NCBI RefSeq assembly: GCF_027322205.1
Contig: NZ_DAHVHY010000008.1
Span: forward strand, 1 to 51,280
Source: Acidithiobacillus sp.
GTDB lineage: Bacteria > Pseudomonadota > Gammaproteobacteria > Acidithiobacillales > Acidithiobacillaceae
DNA length: 51,280 bases
Direction: 5' to 3'
The notes beneath the pieces were generated by a model. The model did not search any database, was not told where the DNA came from, and saw only the letters and a program-made list of their open reading frames with translations. A program made the position numbers and the translations under genes. Shown piece after piece: positions 1 through 9,389 of this stretch (positions are counted from its first letter, which is position 1; each line of letters opens with the position of its first letter).

Positions 1-668
1 GTTTGCCAGGAACCATGGTTGCGCAGTCCGCGCAGTTTACGTTCCAGCTCCGCATCCGCGGTCACCACCATTCCACCATCCCCGGCACCACCGAGATTTT
101 TGCTGGGGAAGAAAGAAAAACAGCCGAGGTCGCCAAAGCTGCCTACCCGTTGTCCGTTAATGTCGGCACCAATGGCTTGGGCACAATCCTCAACGACCCG
201 TAAACCATGCTTTTGAGCGAGCGCCATGATGGCGGGCATATCCGCAGGTAAGCCGTAAAGATGTACAGGGATGATCGCTTTGGTTTGTGGCGTAATAGCT
301 GACTCAATGCCGGCAACGGTCATGGCATAAAAACGCTCATCCACATCGACAAAAACCGGCGTGGCGCCCACATAAAGCACGGCTTCTGCCGTCGCGATGA
401 AAGTAAAGGTGGGGACGATCACCTCATCACCGGGACCGATCTCCAAAGCGCGCAAGGCCAGCATCAGGGCATCCGTCCCGGAAGCGCAGCCCACACCGTG
501 CGCAACACCGGCGAGGCCTGCCACCTCCGCCTCCAGCGCACGCCCCTGATTTCCCAGGATAAAGCTGGCATCGTCCAGAATTTTCCCCATCCCCGTCAGA
601 ATCTCTTCGCGCAGCGGCGCAAAGTGCGCGCGCAAATCAACCATGGGAATTGCTGTATTTTGAGTCAT
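1..668 (-). CDS. gnnB: UDP-GlcNAc 3-ketosugar aminotransferase GnnB (partial, C-terminus off window)
   Basis: The first 222 codons or so of a DegT/DnrJ/EryC1-family PLP aminotransferase are present; the 3' part lies beyond the left edge. Visible marks are the N-terminal MVDLRAHFAPLREEI type start, the GCASGTDALMLAL cofactor loop, the EDCAQAIGA strand and the PSKNLGG motif carrying the PLP lysine near residue 187. It starts 44 bases after gnnA. Family knowledge: in A. ferrooxidans GnnB transfers an amine from glutamate to the 3-keto sugar made by GnnA, giving UDP-GlcNAc3N for lipid A with four amide-linked acyl chains. The specific name is inferred from position behind lpxA and gnnA; on sequence alone it could be any sugar aminotransferase of this family. 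Confidence 0.8.
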   Translation of the reverse strand, partial: MTQNTAIPMVDLRAHFAPLREEILTGMGKILDDASFILGNQGRALEAEVAGLAGVAHGVGCASGTDALMLALRALEIGPGDEVIVPTFTFIATAEAVLYVGATPVFVDVDERFYAMTVAGIESAITPQTKAIIPVHLYGLPADMPAIMALAQKHGLRVVEDCAQAIGADINGQRVGSFGDLGCFSFFPSKNLGGAGDGGMVVTADAELERKLRGLRNHGSWQ

Positions 669-712
669 GTATCACCGTCCAAAAAACGTCAAGACCAACA
701 CGAACACATGGC

Positions 713-1654
713 TCAGTGCTGTAAAAAAGCCTCCACGGCCACCCGCACCTGCAGCGCCGCTGCCAGCACTCGCCGACCCGCGATGCCATCGCAAAACACC
801 GGCTGGTGCATTACGATGGCATTCAGGAAATCCTCAATCTCCGCCGCCAGGGCATCCCTTTTAGGTAACTCCACGGCCTCATCACGCACACCGGGAATGC
901 CTGGCACCGCTCCCGCGCCGCGATGGTAGATATGCAGGGTATTGTTGAGAAAATCCACGGAGGCATAACGATCCTGCCAAAAGATACGCATGCGCCGCGC
1001 AGGCTCCCGCACTACCCGGGAGGCCGCCAGATTGGCTACCGTCCCATTGTTCAGCGTCATCCAGGCATTGGCCATGTCGGCCTTGTCCGTCACTGCCGCG
1101 ACCCCTACGGCGCGCACGTCTACCGGCTCAGCACCGGTCAGCAGCAAAGTCAGATCCAGATCGTGAATCATCAGATCCATGATCACATCGATATCCAGCG
1201 AGCGCGGCTTGAAAGGCGCCAGACGTTCCGCTTCGAGATAACGGGGCGCTCCGTAGCCAGCCTGCCGCAAGTGCTGAATCGCCGGATGCACCCGTTTGAT
1301 ATGGCCGACTGCCAGCGTCAGGTGACGTTCCTGCGCCATGCCGATCAGTGCATCCGCTTCTTCGGTATCCAGGGTAAAGGGCTTTTCGACCAGACAGTGC
1401 ACACCGACCTGCATGGCCGCTTCTGCCACCGCGAAGTGGGTGGAGGTGGGGGTGGCAATGGACACCGCGTCCACTTCAGCCAGCAACGCACCAACACTGG
1501 AAAAAGCCCTGCAGCCCAACTCTGCCGCCACCACCGTTGCGCGCTCGGCATGTTGATCGAAAATACCCACGAGCTGCGAAAGTGCTGCATATTTCTGAGC
1601 ATGGAAACGCCCCAGATGACCCACCCCTATGACGCCAGTTCTCATGTTTTTCAT
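713..1654 (-). CDS. gnnA: UDP-GlcNAc 3-dehydrogenase GnnA (Gfo/Idh/MocA oxidoreductase)
   Basis: 313 residues with an N-terminal Rossmann fold (GVIGVGHLGRFHAQKY, GxGxxG type), the VEKPFTLD segment of Gfo/Idh/MocA enzymes (catalytic Lys in EKP), and the C-terminal sheet domain with MDLMIHDLDL. The family oxidises a sugar hydroxyl with NAD. In A. ferrooxidans GnnA oxidises the 3-OH of UDP-GlcNAc before GnnB aminates it. The ATG overlaps the lpxA stop as ATGA, which favours this start over an internal ATG three codons later. Position between lpxA and the aminotransferase supports the role in lipid A precursor synthesis; biochemical specificity is inferred from that context. Confidence 0.82.
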   Translation of the reverse strand: MKNMRTGVIGVGHLGRFHAQKYAALSQLVGIFDQHAERATVVAAELGCRAFSSVGALLAEVDAVSIATPTSTHFAVAEAAMQVGVHCLVEKPFTLDTEEADALIGMAQERHLTLAVGHIKRVHPAIQHLRQAGYGAPRYLEAERLAPFKPRSLDIDVIMDLMIHDLDLTLLLTGAEPVDVRAVGVAAVTDKADMANAWMTLNNGTVANLAASRVVREPARRMRIFWQDRYASVDFLNNTLHIYHRGAGAVPGIPGVRDEAVELPKRDALAAEIEDFLNAIVMHQPVFCDGIAGRRVLAAALQVRVAVEAFLQH

Positions 1655-2433
1655 GGCCGGGTAATCCCTCGCTTGCTGCTGCGAATAAAGTCCAAGAGAT
1701 AGGCCACTTCAGGCGCATTCAAACCATGTTCCAAAACTTCGTCCATGGCACCATCCAAACGTTGCCCCGAACGGAAGAGCAGGCGATAAGCCCGCTTAAT
1801 CTGTAAGATAGTCTCCCGGGAAATACCGCGCCGCGCCAGGCCGCGAACGTTAATCCCGTGTAGCCTGGCATGGTTACCCGCCGCCATCATAAAAGGCGGA
1901 ATATCCAGTGGAGCCATGGTACCGCCGCCGAGAATCGCATGTGCCCCTACCCGCGCATACTGATGTACTGCCGACAATCCGCCGAGGATGGCGTGATCTT
2001 CGACACTGACATGACCGGCAAGTGTGGCCGCATTGGCCATCACCACCTGATCGCCGATACAACAGTCATGGGCCACATGACAGTAGGCCATGAGAAGGTT
2101 GTGATTACCGATTCGCGTGATCCCACCACCTTTCACGGTGCCACGATTGATGGTCACAAACTCGCGTATCGTATTGTGTGAGCCGACTTCGAGTGCAGTA
2201 GGTTCGCCGGTGTAGCCAAGATCCTGCGGAGCAGTACCAACAGACGCAAACTGAAAGATATGGTTATGGGTCCCCAAGCGGCTAGGGCCTTCAATCACCG
2301 TATGCGCACCGATCTGGCAGTGGTCGCCGATTTCCACTCCTGCGCCGATAACCGCGAAAGGCCCGATTACGCAACCCTCGCCGATCCGTGCCAAGGGATC
2401 GACGATAGCCTGCGGATGAATTTGCGCGGTCAT
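1651..2433 (-). CDS. lpxA: acyl-ACP--UDP-sugar O/N-acyltransferase LpxA
   Basis: 260 residues, close to the 262 of E. coli LpxA. Left-handed beta-helix hexapeptide repeats fill residues 1-185 (IGEGCVIGPFAVIG and similar), followed by a C-terminal helical domain with RRGISRETILQIKRAYRLLF. The catalytic histidine lies in the CHVAHDC segment. The enzyme adds the first 3-acyl chain in lipid A synthesis in the cytoplasm; beside gnnA/gnnB it probably prefers the 3-amino substrate and makes an amide. The start MTAQIHP was chosen because it gives family length and overlaps the fabZ stop as ATGA; a longer frame upstream reads through fabZ. Confidence 0.95.
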   Translation of the reverse strand: MTAQIHPQAIVDPLARIGEGCVIGPFAVIGAGVEIGDHCQIGAHTVIEGPSRLGTHNHIFQFASVGTAPQDLGYTGEPTALEVGSHNTIREFVTINRGTVKGGGITRIGNHNLLMAYCHVAHDCCIGDQVVMANAATLAGHVSVEDHAILGGLSAVHQYARVGAHAILGGGTMAPLDIPPFMMAAGNHARLHGINVRGLARRGISRETILQIKRAYRLLFRSGQRLDGAMDEVLEHGLNAPEVAYLLDFIRSSKRGITRP

Positions 2434-2876
2434 TGGACATGCTCGCGCAATGTGGCCAATAACAGCGCCGAAGCGACTTCCGCACCATTGACCAGCGCCA
2501 CCGTTTCCATCTGCCACATACCGGAACGCCGGCGGCTTACATTGGCGATGAGTTCCAACTGATCACCGGGCGTCACCGGCTTGCGGAAACGTGCCTTATC
2601 GATCCCGGCAAAATAAACCGCTGCATTATCGCCATACTTGTCTTCGGAAACAAAGGCGAGGAGGGCCGCCGCCTGGGCGAGCGCTTCAATGATGAGCACC
2701 CCCGGCATAACCGGAAATCCCGGGAAATGCCCCTGAAAATATGGCTCGTTCATGGTGACATTTTTCAAAGCACGTAAACGCTTCCCTATCTCTATTTCAA
2801 TCACCCGATCCACCAGCAAAAATGGATAGCGGTGTGGCAAGCGTTTAAGAATATCCTGAATATTCAGCTCATTCAC
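2430..2876 (-). CDS. fabZ: 3-hydroxyacyl-ACP dehydratase FabZ
   Basis: 148 residues from a GTG start ([10 protein letters not shown]). The hot-dog fold is complete: [13 protein letters not shown], then [14 protein letters not shown] with the catalytic His, then LIIEALAQ with the catalytic Glu, and [14 protein letters not shown]. It dehydrates 3-hydroxyacyl-ACP in fatty acid elongation and competes with LpxA and LpxD for hydroxyacyl-ACP. The GTG has a GGAGAG Shine-Dalgarno about 10 bases upstream and gives normal family length; an ATG at 2921 would add 15 unlikely residues and overlap lpxD by 53 bases. The gene overlaps lpxD by 8 bases and lpxA by 4. Confidence 0.95.
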   Translation of the reverse strand: MNELNIQDILKRLPHRYPFLLVDRVIEIEIGKRLRALKNVTMNEPYFQGHFPGFPVMPGVLIIEALAQAAALLAFVSEDKYGDNAAVYFAGIDKARFRKPVTPGDQLELIANVSRRRSGMWQMETVALVNGAEVASALLLATLREHVQ

Positions 2877-3930
2877 GATCAGACGACTCTCCGTTTGTAG
2901 ATAAATCCTGCCCGACTTCACGTTCGATTCGCTTCATCCGGCGGAACAGTGCGTCCAGCCCGTTAAGACGCGCTACGATGCGTCGCCAACGGTTCACTTC
3001 CTGTGCAGGGATCACCCCTGAATAAATACCGGGACGATGCAAAGAATGCGTCACCGCGCTCTGTCCGGCGATCACACAGCCATCGGCAATTTCTATGTGG
3101 CCGGTAATTCCCACCTGACCACCGATATGGCAATGACGACCAACCCGCGTACTTCCTGCAATACCTGTCTGTCCGGCGACAACCGTATGCGCGCCGATCT
3201 GGACGTTGTGCCCGATCTGCACCAGATTGTCTATCTTTACCCCATCTTCAATCACCGTGTCGGCCAGCGCACCTCGGTCAATGCAGGAGTTGGCACCAAT
3301 CTCCACGCCATTTCCAATGAGCACACGACCCACCTGCGGTATCTTCAGAAACCGGCCATCGGCCTCGGCAAAACCAAAACCATCGGCACCGATCACCGCG
3401 CCCGCGTGGAGGATGCAATCGGCACCCAGTTTGCAGCCCGCATAAATTTTAACGCCGGGATAAAGATGTGACCCGCGCCCCACCGTCACGCCCGCACCAA
3501 TAAAGGTACCGGCCTCCAGCCAAACATCTGCCGCGATCACCGCTCCGGCCGCTATCTGCACATAGGCATCAATGCGGGCACCGGGATCCACCTGCGCGTC
3601 TCGCGCCAGTTGTGCCGTATGATGCAGTCCAGGCTGAAGGGTGCCCTGCGGATAGAGGTACTGCATAATCCGCGCAAACGCCGCGTAGGGATCGTCCGTC
3701 AACAGGCAGTTGCCGGCAAACTTCTCCGCATCCTGCGGAGTAATAACCACAGCTCCGGCCTTGCTCGCTTTTAGCAGATTTCGCAAACGCGGGTCCCGAT
3801 AAAAAGCGAGGTCCGCACTGCCGGCCATATTGAGAGGCGCCACGCCACTGATCTGATACCCAGCATCGCCACGCACTTGAGCGCCAGCCACTTGCGCAAG
3901 ATCACCGAGGAGATACAGGCCATGCGCCAC
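2869..3930 (-). CDS. lpxD: UDP-3-O-(3-hydroxyacyl)glucosamine N-acyltransferase LpxD
   Basis: 353 residues. An N-terminal uridine-binding domain ([17 protein letters not shown] and [13 protein letters not shown]) precedes a long hexapeptide-repeat beta-helix (about residues 105-290) and a C-terminal helix. The catalytic His is in [11 protein letters not shown]. LpxD adds the second acyl chain, on the 2-amine, in lipid A synthesis. The start is a GTG one base after the skp stop, with no strong Shine-Dalgarno, so translation probably depends on coupling to skp. The N-terminus is only slightly different in length from E. coli LpxD. Confidence 0.95.
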   Translation of the reverse strand: MAHGLYLLGDLAQVAGAQVRGDAGYQISGVAPLNMAGSADLAFYRDPRLRNLLKASKAGAVVITPQDAEKFAGNCLLTDDPYAAFARIMQYLYPQGTLQPGLHHTAQLARDAQVDPGARIDAYVQIAAGAVIAADVWLEAGTFIGAGVTVGRGSHLYPGVKIYAGCKLGADCILHAGAVIGADGFGFAEADGRFLKIPQVGRVLIGNGVEIGANSCIDRGALADTVIEDGVKIDNLVQIGHNVQIGAHTVVAGQTGIAGSTRVGRHCHIGGQVGITGHIEIADGCVIAGQSAVTHSLHRPGIYSGVIPAQEVNRWRRIVARLNGLDALFRRMKRIEREVGQDLSTNGESSDRE

Positions 3931-3931
3931 C

Positions 3932-4480
3932 CTATTTACTACCGTTCACTTTGGAAGCAGGTTTGGCCGCCATCGCTGCCACCACCTGCGAGGTAATATC
4001 AATGGCGCCATTGACATAAAGCACAGACTTATCATTGAGGATAACCGTATAATGCCCGGCGCGCCCAATTCTGCTCACCACTTTGACCAATTGATCCTGT
4101 ATGTTTTTCAGAATCTGATTACGTTGATAGTTCAAACCATCCTGGGCCTGCCGCTGGAACTGCTGCAAATTGAGAATCATACTCTGCAGTTGCGCCTCTC
4201 GTTCCTGCCTTTGCGCATTGGTCAGATGCGGAAAATCTTTTTCCAGGGTCTTTTGAAAGGCGTCGACCTGTTGGCGCTTGGCCTCGATTTCCTTCTGCTT
4301 CGCCGCTATCTGTTTGTTGAGGCTGGTCGCGCCAGCCTGCGCCTCAGGCAATTCGCGCAATGCACGGTCGAGATCCACAAAGCCGATCTTCAGCGGGTCT
4401 GCCCACGCCACCGCCGAAGCCAACATCAACAGGAGAACGACCCCAATGAGAACGACCCCAATGCGCAACTGTCGGTTCAT
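3932..4480 (-). CDS. skp: periplasmic chaperone Skp/OmpH family
   Basis: 182 residues. A signal peptide at 1-27 (hydrophobic [21 protein letters not shown], cleavage after AWA) is followed by [20 protein letters not shown], the usual Skp beta strand, and a long Gln/Lys/Glu-rich coiled coil (about 50-125) forming the tentacles. Skp trimers escort unfolded outer-membrane proteins to BamA, encoded 17 bases upstream. The signal peptide contains an exact in-frame 15-base tandem duplication (4433-4462) that duplicates the IGVVL block. Confidence 0.9.
   Translation of the reverse strand: MNRQLRIGVVLIGVVLLLMLASAVAWADPLKIGFVDLDRALRELPEAQAGATSLNKQIAAKQKEIEAKRQQVDAFQKTLEKDFPHLTNAQRQEREAQLQSMILNLQQFQRQAQDGLNYQRNQILKNIQDQLVKVVSRIGRAGHYTVILNDKSVLYVNGAIDITSQVVAAMAAKPASKVNGSK
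4433..4462. repeat. 15-base tandem duplication inside the skp signal peptide
   Basis: Two head-to-tail copies of GAGAACGACCCCAAT (plus-strand reading), at 4433-4447 and 4448-4462. They are in frame and lengthen the hydrophobic core of the Skp signal peptide by five residues (IGVVL twice). This looks like a replication-slippage event that was tolerated. Confidence 0.85.
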
Positions 4481-4497
4481 ATCCTAACACCGCACCA

Positions 4498-6843
4498 TCA
4501 AAAGTTATTACCCACAGTGAACTGCAAGGGCTGGGTCAAATCGCCCGGCTGCTTGTTGAGCGGTACAGCGAGAGACAGGCGCAAGGGTCCCATCGGGCTG
4601 ATCCACAGGAAGCCGACACCCGCCGTCGTCCGCATTTGACCCAGACTCGGGAAGTAACTGTTGTTGTAAGTGTACTGATTGCCGCTAGGGTCCGCGTTGA
4701 CACCATAAACCCACCCACTGGCCAAAAACAGTGACATTCGGAAATTGTTATTGTTTGCGAGGCCCGGTAGCGGGAAATACAGGCTGGCATTAAACAATAA
4801 CTCGCGGGTACCACCTACGGGATAGCCACCCACCAGTGGTCCTAATGAGTAGGTCTGATAACCCGGCAGGGTAGTCGGGCCACCCATATAGTAGTTATTA
4901 AAGAACGGGACCTGCTTGCCCCCATAGCCGTTAATAACCCCGTAACGGCCACTTAACCCAGCCGTCAACCAGGAATTAATGGGATGGTAGTAGTCCGCTT
5001 TAATCTCCGCCTTGTACCAACGCAATGTTGCAGGGGGCACCGCCGCCTTCAGCGACAGACTTCCATAAAACCCTTTGGTGGGGAAAATGGGTGAATTCCG
5101 GCTGTCATAGATCAGGTCATTACCCACGGTCAATGCCGTGGCGGTATTACCAAAGGTACTGACATAATTCTGGTAAATTAGCGGCGGATTAGCAAACAGG
5201 TTAATCGTCGTATTACTGAACCCCAGTGACATATAATCATAGACATACTGCATCACCGGAATACCCAGCGTGGTAGTTCCGCCGTAATCAATTTCCTGAT
5301 AAGGGGCTACAGATAGAATGGAAAGATTGGTGTTGTTCCGATACAGACTAAAGCCGAGACTGATACCGTCCGGCGTAAAATACGGGTCTGTAAAGGAAAG
5401 GTTATACGCCGTCCCCAGACCACTCACATTCGCCGAGAACGCTAAGGCATTACCGGTCCCCATGAAGTTGTTCTGGCTGATAGAGCCGTTGAACATGATA
5501 CCGTAGGCATTGGAATAACCAACACCGATACTGAAACTGCCGGTCGGTCTTTCGCTCACATGGACGTCCAGATCCAGTTGATCAGGATGCCCGGGAACCG
5601 GTATGGTTTTGGTATCAATCTTGTCGTAAAAACCCGTCTGCTGCAGACGCATCTTGGAACGTCGGATCAGCGCACCATCATAAAGGGCGCCTTCCATCTG
5701 CCGGAATTGACGCCGTACCACATAGTCCCGGCTTTTGTCATTACCGGTGATCTCGATACGGCGAATATAGACCTTACGACCCGGGTCCACCTCAAAGTTC
5801 AGAGCCACTTCGTGGGTTTTCGCATTCACTTTGGGCACCGGCGTGGTATTGGCAAAAGCATAGCCCAAATTTCCCAGCTTATTCGCAATGGCACTATTGG
5901 TGTCGTTGATCTTGGCTCGGGAAAATACTTCGCCCGGTTTGATCTCCACCAGCTTTTCCAGTTCCGGCTTCGGCACGACTAAATTACCACTCAGACCCAC
6001 TGATTGGATATGATAGAGACTCCCTTCGTGCACATTGACGGTGATATATACAAAGCGTCGATCCGGCGTTACCTGCACCTGACTCGATTCGACATCAAAA
6101 TTCAGATAACCCCGGTCCAGATAATAATTATGGAGTTTCTCCAGGCCTTTCATAAGCTTTGCACGGGAATAACGATCATTTTTAGTGAAGAAGGAAAATG
6201 CATCCGGTGTGCCGATACTGAAAAGGCCGCGCAGACGGCTTTCACTGAAGGCATGATTACCCACAATGGTCACCTGCTTGATGGTCGCCTGTTCGCCTTC
6301 CTTCGCGTCAATATGGATGGCCACCCGGTTACGTGGCAACTTTTCCACTCGCGCATGAATCTTGGCATTGTAATAGCCCATGCCTTCGTACTGCTCCTGC
6401 AGACCATGCACCACCTGATCCAGGATCGAACGATTAAAGATGTGCCTGTCCACCAGGCCGACACCCTTGAGCGTGCCATTCACCTCGCTTTTGGAAAAAG
6501 CCTTGACGCCCGTCATCTTGATACTGGAGATGATGGGCCGCTCCTGCACGATGACCAGCAGATTGCCGTCAGAGCGGGCGATGGTCACATCCTTGAAGAA
6601 TCCCGTGGAATAGAGATCCTTGATGGCCTGCTGCGCCTTCTGGTCATCCACCTGCTCGCCAATATGGATGGGCAGGTAGTTGTAGACTGTGCCGGGCGCG
6701 ATGTGCTCCAGGCCACGAATTTCTATATTCTTGACGGTAAAGGGCGTAAATGCCCAGGCTGGCGCCGCCCAAGCGGCGGCAACACAAGCCACACCGGCAG
6801 CGAAAAGGATGGGAGAGGCCGAACTGAGGCTGAATTTTTTCAC
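4498..6843 (-). CDS. bamA: outer membrane protein assembly factor BamA
   Basis: 781 residues. Signal peptide about 1-31 (ending in AWAAPAWA), then FTPFTVKNIEIRGLEHIAPGTV beginning POTRA1. Five POTRA domains run to about residue 430, followed by a 16-strand Omp85 barrel. The barrel contains a GVGFLWISPMGPLRLSLAVP segment and ends FTVGNNF, with the C-terminal aromatic that marks BAM substrates. BamA inserts beta-barrel proteins in the outer membrane. The start is GTG overlapping the rseP stop (GTGA). The order rseP-bamA-skp-lpxD-fabZ-lpxA is the classical envelope cluster. Confidence 0.96.
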   Translation of the reverse strand: MKKFSLSSASPILFAAGVACVAAAWAAPAWAFTPFTVKNIEIRGLEHIAPGTVYNYLPIHIGEQVDDQKAQQAIKDLYSTGFFKDVTIARSDGNLLVIVQERPIISSIKMTGVKAFSKSEVNGTLKGVGLVDRHIFNRSILDQVVHGLQEQYEGMGYYNAKIHARVEKLPRNRVAIHIDAKEGEQATIKQVTIVGNHAFSESRLRGLFSIGTPDAFSFFTKNDRYSRAKLMKGLEKLHNYYLDRGYLNFDVESSQVQVTPDRRFVYITVNVHEGSLYHIQSVGLSGNLVVPKPELEKLVEIKPGEVFSRAKINDTNSAIANKLGNLGYAFANTTPVPKVNAKTHEVALNFEVDPGRKVYIRRIEITGNDKSRDYVVRRQFRQMEGALYDGALIRRSKMRLQQTGFYDKIDTKTIPVPGHPDQLDLDVHVSERPTGSFSIGVGYSNAYGIMFNGSISQNNFMGTGNALAFSANVSGLGTAYNLSFTDPYFTPDGISLGFSLYRNNTNLSILSVAPYQEIDYGGTTTLGIPVMQYVYDYMSLGFSNTTINLFANPPLIYQNYVSTFGNTATALTVGNDLIYDSRNSPIFPTKGFYGSLSLKAAVPPATLRWYKAEIKADYYHPINSWLTAGLSGRYGVINGYGGKQVPFFNNYYMGGPTTLPGYQTYSLGPLVGGYPVGGTRELLFNASLYFPLPGLANNNNFRMSLFLASGWVYGVNADPSGNQYTYNNSYFPSLGQMRTTAGVGFLWISPMGPLRLSLAVPLNKQPGDLTQPLQFTVGNNF

Positions 6844-8198
6844 GGTGTCAGCAATCTCATAATATCATTGTAGAAGGCGAAGGACATGAGCATCAGAAGC
6901 AGCACTATACCGATCTGCTGCGCTTTTTGCACCACCACCGCAGGGAGTGCTTTACCACGCACCATCTCCACGGCGTAAAACACCAGATGCCCCCCATCCA
7001 GAATCGGAATGGGCAGAAGATTAAGCACCCCCAGACTGATACTGATCAGCCCGAGAAAAGACAAAAATGGCGCCAGACCGGCTTGTGCCGATTGCCCGGC
7101 AAATTCCGCGATGGCAATCGGACCACTGATATTGTCCGGAGATACAAAACCCTGCACCATCCGTACGATCATCTCGACGGTCATGAGCGACATCCGCCAA
7201 GTCGTTCGTGCCCCATAGACCAGGCCCTCCAGAGGCCCTCGCTCGCGCAGGACAATCAGATTTTGGGGGAGAGGTGCCATGATGATGCCGATACGGCCTA
7301 CCGGCTTTCCGGCCTTGTCGAGAAACATCTGCGGAGTGAGACTTACGGCTTTTGCAAGGCCTTGCGCCGTCACATAACGCAGCCGGATCACTTTGTCGGG
7401 GTGCGACTCGACATGCCGGGCCAGGCTCTCCCAACTGGAAATCCTATGCCCATCGATGGCGTCCACGCGGTCTCCTGCTCGCAACCCGGCCAGTTGTGCC
7501 GGGCTATGCGGCTCTACGGTACCGATGACGGCGGGCAGGTAGGGCTCCATCCCGATGACTTTACTGATAAGGTCCGGCCCCACAGCATCGGCGGTAAGCG
7601 TCTGCAGAGGCAGCACATGGGTCACCTGGGCGCCATCACGGCGCGTCGTCTGCAGGGTCACCGGAGTGCGTGCAATGGCCGCTGAGAGGAGCCCCATACG
7701 CAGATCCTCCCAAGTATAGACAGGCTGCCCGTCGAGCCTCGTGATACGTTCCCCCGGCTGCAATTGCGCCTGAGCTGCAAGGGAATGATCCTGTACCAGA
7801 CCGACGATGGGTGCCAATCCCGGAATGCCGAGCCATGCCACCCCAGCATAGGCCACGATGGCAAACAGAAGGTTAGCCATCGGTCCCGCCAAGGCAATCA
7901 AAAAGCGTTTGCCGGGCACGAGATTATCAAAGGCCCGTTTACGGTCTTCGGCCGAGACTGGCTCACTGCCCTGTTCGCCGAGCATTTTGACATAGCCGCC
8001 CAAGGGTAGCGCGGCAAGCACATACTCCGTCTGATCCCGCCCCCAACGGCGGCTGATCAGGGCTGGCCCAAAGCCTACACTAAACCTGAGCACCTTGACG
8101 CCCATCAATTTGGCGACCGCGAAATGACCAGATTCGTGGATCAGCACGAGGATGCCGATAGCCAGAATAAAGGCTCCTATGGTCTCAAGAATCTGCAT
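6840..8198 (-). CDS. rseP: site-2 intramembrane zinc metalloprotease RseP
   Basis: 452 residues. The first membrane segment contains the zinc motif LIHESGHFAVAKL (HExxH). Two PDZ domains occupy about 115-290 (for example VEPHSPAQLAGLRAGDRV), followed by SLGVLNLLPIPILDGGHLVFY with the LDG third zinc ligand and a final membrane helix. RseP cleaves the anti-sigma factor after its site-1 cut in the envelope stress response. Length equals E. coli RseP. It starts with ATG 15 bases after the dxr stop. Confidence 0.95.
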   Translation of the reverse strand: MQILETIGAFILAIGILVLIHESGHFAVAKLMGVKVLRFSVGFGPALISRRWGRDQTEYVLAALPLGGYVKMLGEQGSEPVSAEDRKRAFDNLVPGKRFLIALAGPMANLLFAIVAYAGVAWLGIPGLAPIVGLVQDHSLAAQAQLQPGERITRLDGQPVYTWEDLRMGLLSAAIARTPVTLQTTRRDGAQVTHVLPLQTLTADAVGPDLISKVIGMEPYLPAVIGTVEPHSPAQLAGLRAGDRVDAIDGHRISSWESLARHVESHPDKVIRLRYVTAQGLAKAVSLTPQMFLDKAGKPVGRIGIIMAPLPQNLIVLRERGPLEGLVYGARTTWRMSLMTVEMIVRMVQGFVSPDNISGPIAIAEFAGQSAQAGLAPFLSFLGLISISLGVLNLLPIPILDGGHLVFYAVEMVRGKALPAVVVQKAQQIGIVLLLMLMSFAFYNDIMRLLTP

Positions 8199-8213
8199 TT
8201 GCTCTCGGGAAGG

Positions 8214-9389
8214 TCACTGCATACCCGATCTGTACCGACAAAGATGGCGGACTGCAGTTTCCCGTGCGAGCTGATCGACGGCCAGCACAGCATCCAGATG
8301 ATCCGGAGCGGCAGGCTGTAATTCGGTAAGCGTGTCTTCAACGACGGCCGCGATACGGGAGAATGGCAGGGCACCATCCAGGAAGGCCTGCACCGCCATC
8401 TCATTAGCCGCATTGAGCACGGTCGCGGCGGCACCTCCAGCCCTCAGCGCGCTGAAGGCCAAGGCCAAACAAGGAAAACGCTGTAGGTCCGGCGCTTCGA
8501 ACTGCAGATCCGGCCCACGCGCCAGATCCAGCGATGAAACCCCGCTTTCCATGCGCTCCGGGTAGGCCAGGGCATGGGCAATAGGAGTGCGCATATCGGG
8601 GTTACCCAGTTGCGCCAGCACGGAGCCATCCACGTACTCCACCATGGAATGGATGATGCTCTGCGGGTGGATCAGCACATCAATCCGGGATGCGGGGAGA
8701 TTAAAGAGCCAATGCGCTTCGATGACCTCCAGACCCTTGTTCATCATGGTCGCGGAGTCTACGGAGATTTTCCGGCCCATGACCCAGTTGGGATGGGCAC
8801 AGGCCTGATCCGGCGTTACGGCCGCCAGGCGCTCCATGGGCCAGGTCCGGAAAGGCCCCCCGGAAGCGGTCAGCAGAACACGGCGCACGCCCTTGCCTTC
8901 AGCAAAGCACTGGAATACGGCATTGTGCTCACTGTCGATGGGGAGCAGTATCACCTGATGATGCCGCACCCGCTCCATGAACAGGCTACCCGCCATCACC
9001 AGACATTCTTTGTTGGCGAGATAAACCTTTTTCCCTGATTCTACGGCAGCCAGGGTCGGTAACAGTCCCGCAGCACCAACGATAGCGGCCATCACTTCGT
9101 CCACGCCATCCATACGTGCCGCTTCTGCCAGCGCCCCCGGGCCACTTTCCACACGGATATGCTTCAGACCCATATCACGCAGGATAACGCGCAACTGCTG
9201 CGCGGCCTCTGGAGCGGCCATCACCACCAATTCAGGGTGATGTTGCTCACACAATGCCTGCATCTCTGCGACGCGGTGATTGCCGGTGAGCGCAACGATC
9301 CGGAATTGATCGGGGTGACGCGACACCACATCCAGGGTGCTCTTGCCGATGGAGCCTGTAGCCCCGAGTATGCAGATGCCTCGTGTCAT
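8214..9389 (-). CDS. dxr: 1-deoxy-D-xylulose-5-phosphate reductoisomerase
   Basis: 391 residues. The NADPH-binding start is [17 protein letters not shown], the catalytic region includes [19 protein letters not shown] and [13 protein letters not shown], and the C-terminal helical domain is complete. It converts DXP to MEP in isoprenoid synthesis, supplying precursors for undecaprenyl phosphate made by the neighbouring uppS. The start was set at the ATG at 9389 because it overlaps the cdsA stop as ATGA; an in-frame TTG three codons upstream is possible but less likely. Confidence 0.96.
   Translation of the reverse strand: MTRGICILGATGSIGKSTLDVVSRHPDQFRIVALTGNHRVAEMQALCEQHHPELVVMAAPEAAQQLRVILRDMGLKHIRVESGPGALAEAARMDGVDEVMAAIVGAAGLLPTLAAVESGKKVYLANKECLVMAGSLFMERVRHHQVILLPIDSEHNAVFQCFAEGKGVRRVLLTASGGPFRTWPMERLAAVTPDQACAHPNWVMGRKISVDSATMMNKGLEVIEAHWLFNLPASRIDVLIHPQSIIHSMVEYVDGSVLAQLGNPDMRTPIAHALAYPERMESGVSSLDLARGPDLQFEAPDLQRFPCLALAFSALRAGGAAATVLNAANEMAVQAFLDGALPFSRIAAVVEDTLTELQPAAPDHLDAVLAVDQLARETAVRHLCRYRSGMQ

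Noticed and set aside
923-1702. 259-codon plus-strand frame opposite gnnA
   Set aside because: It is a shadow of the oxidoreductase gene; its composition is rich in His, Arg and Gln and it has no motif.
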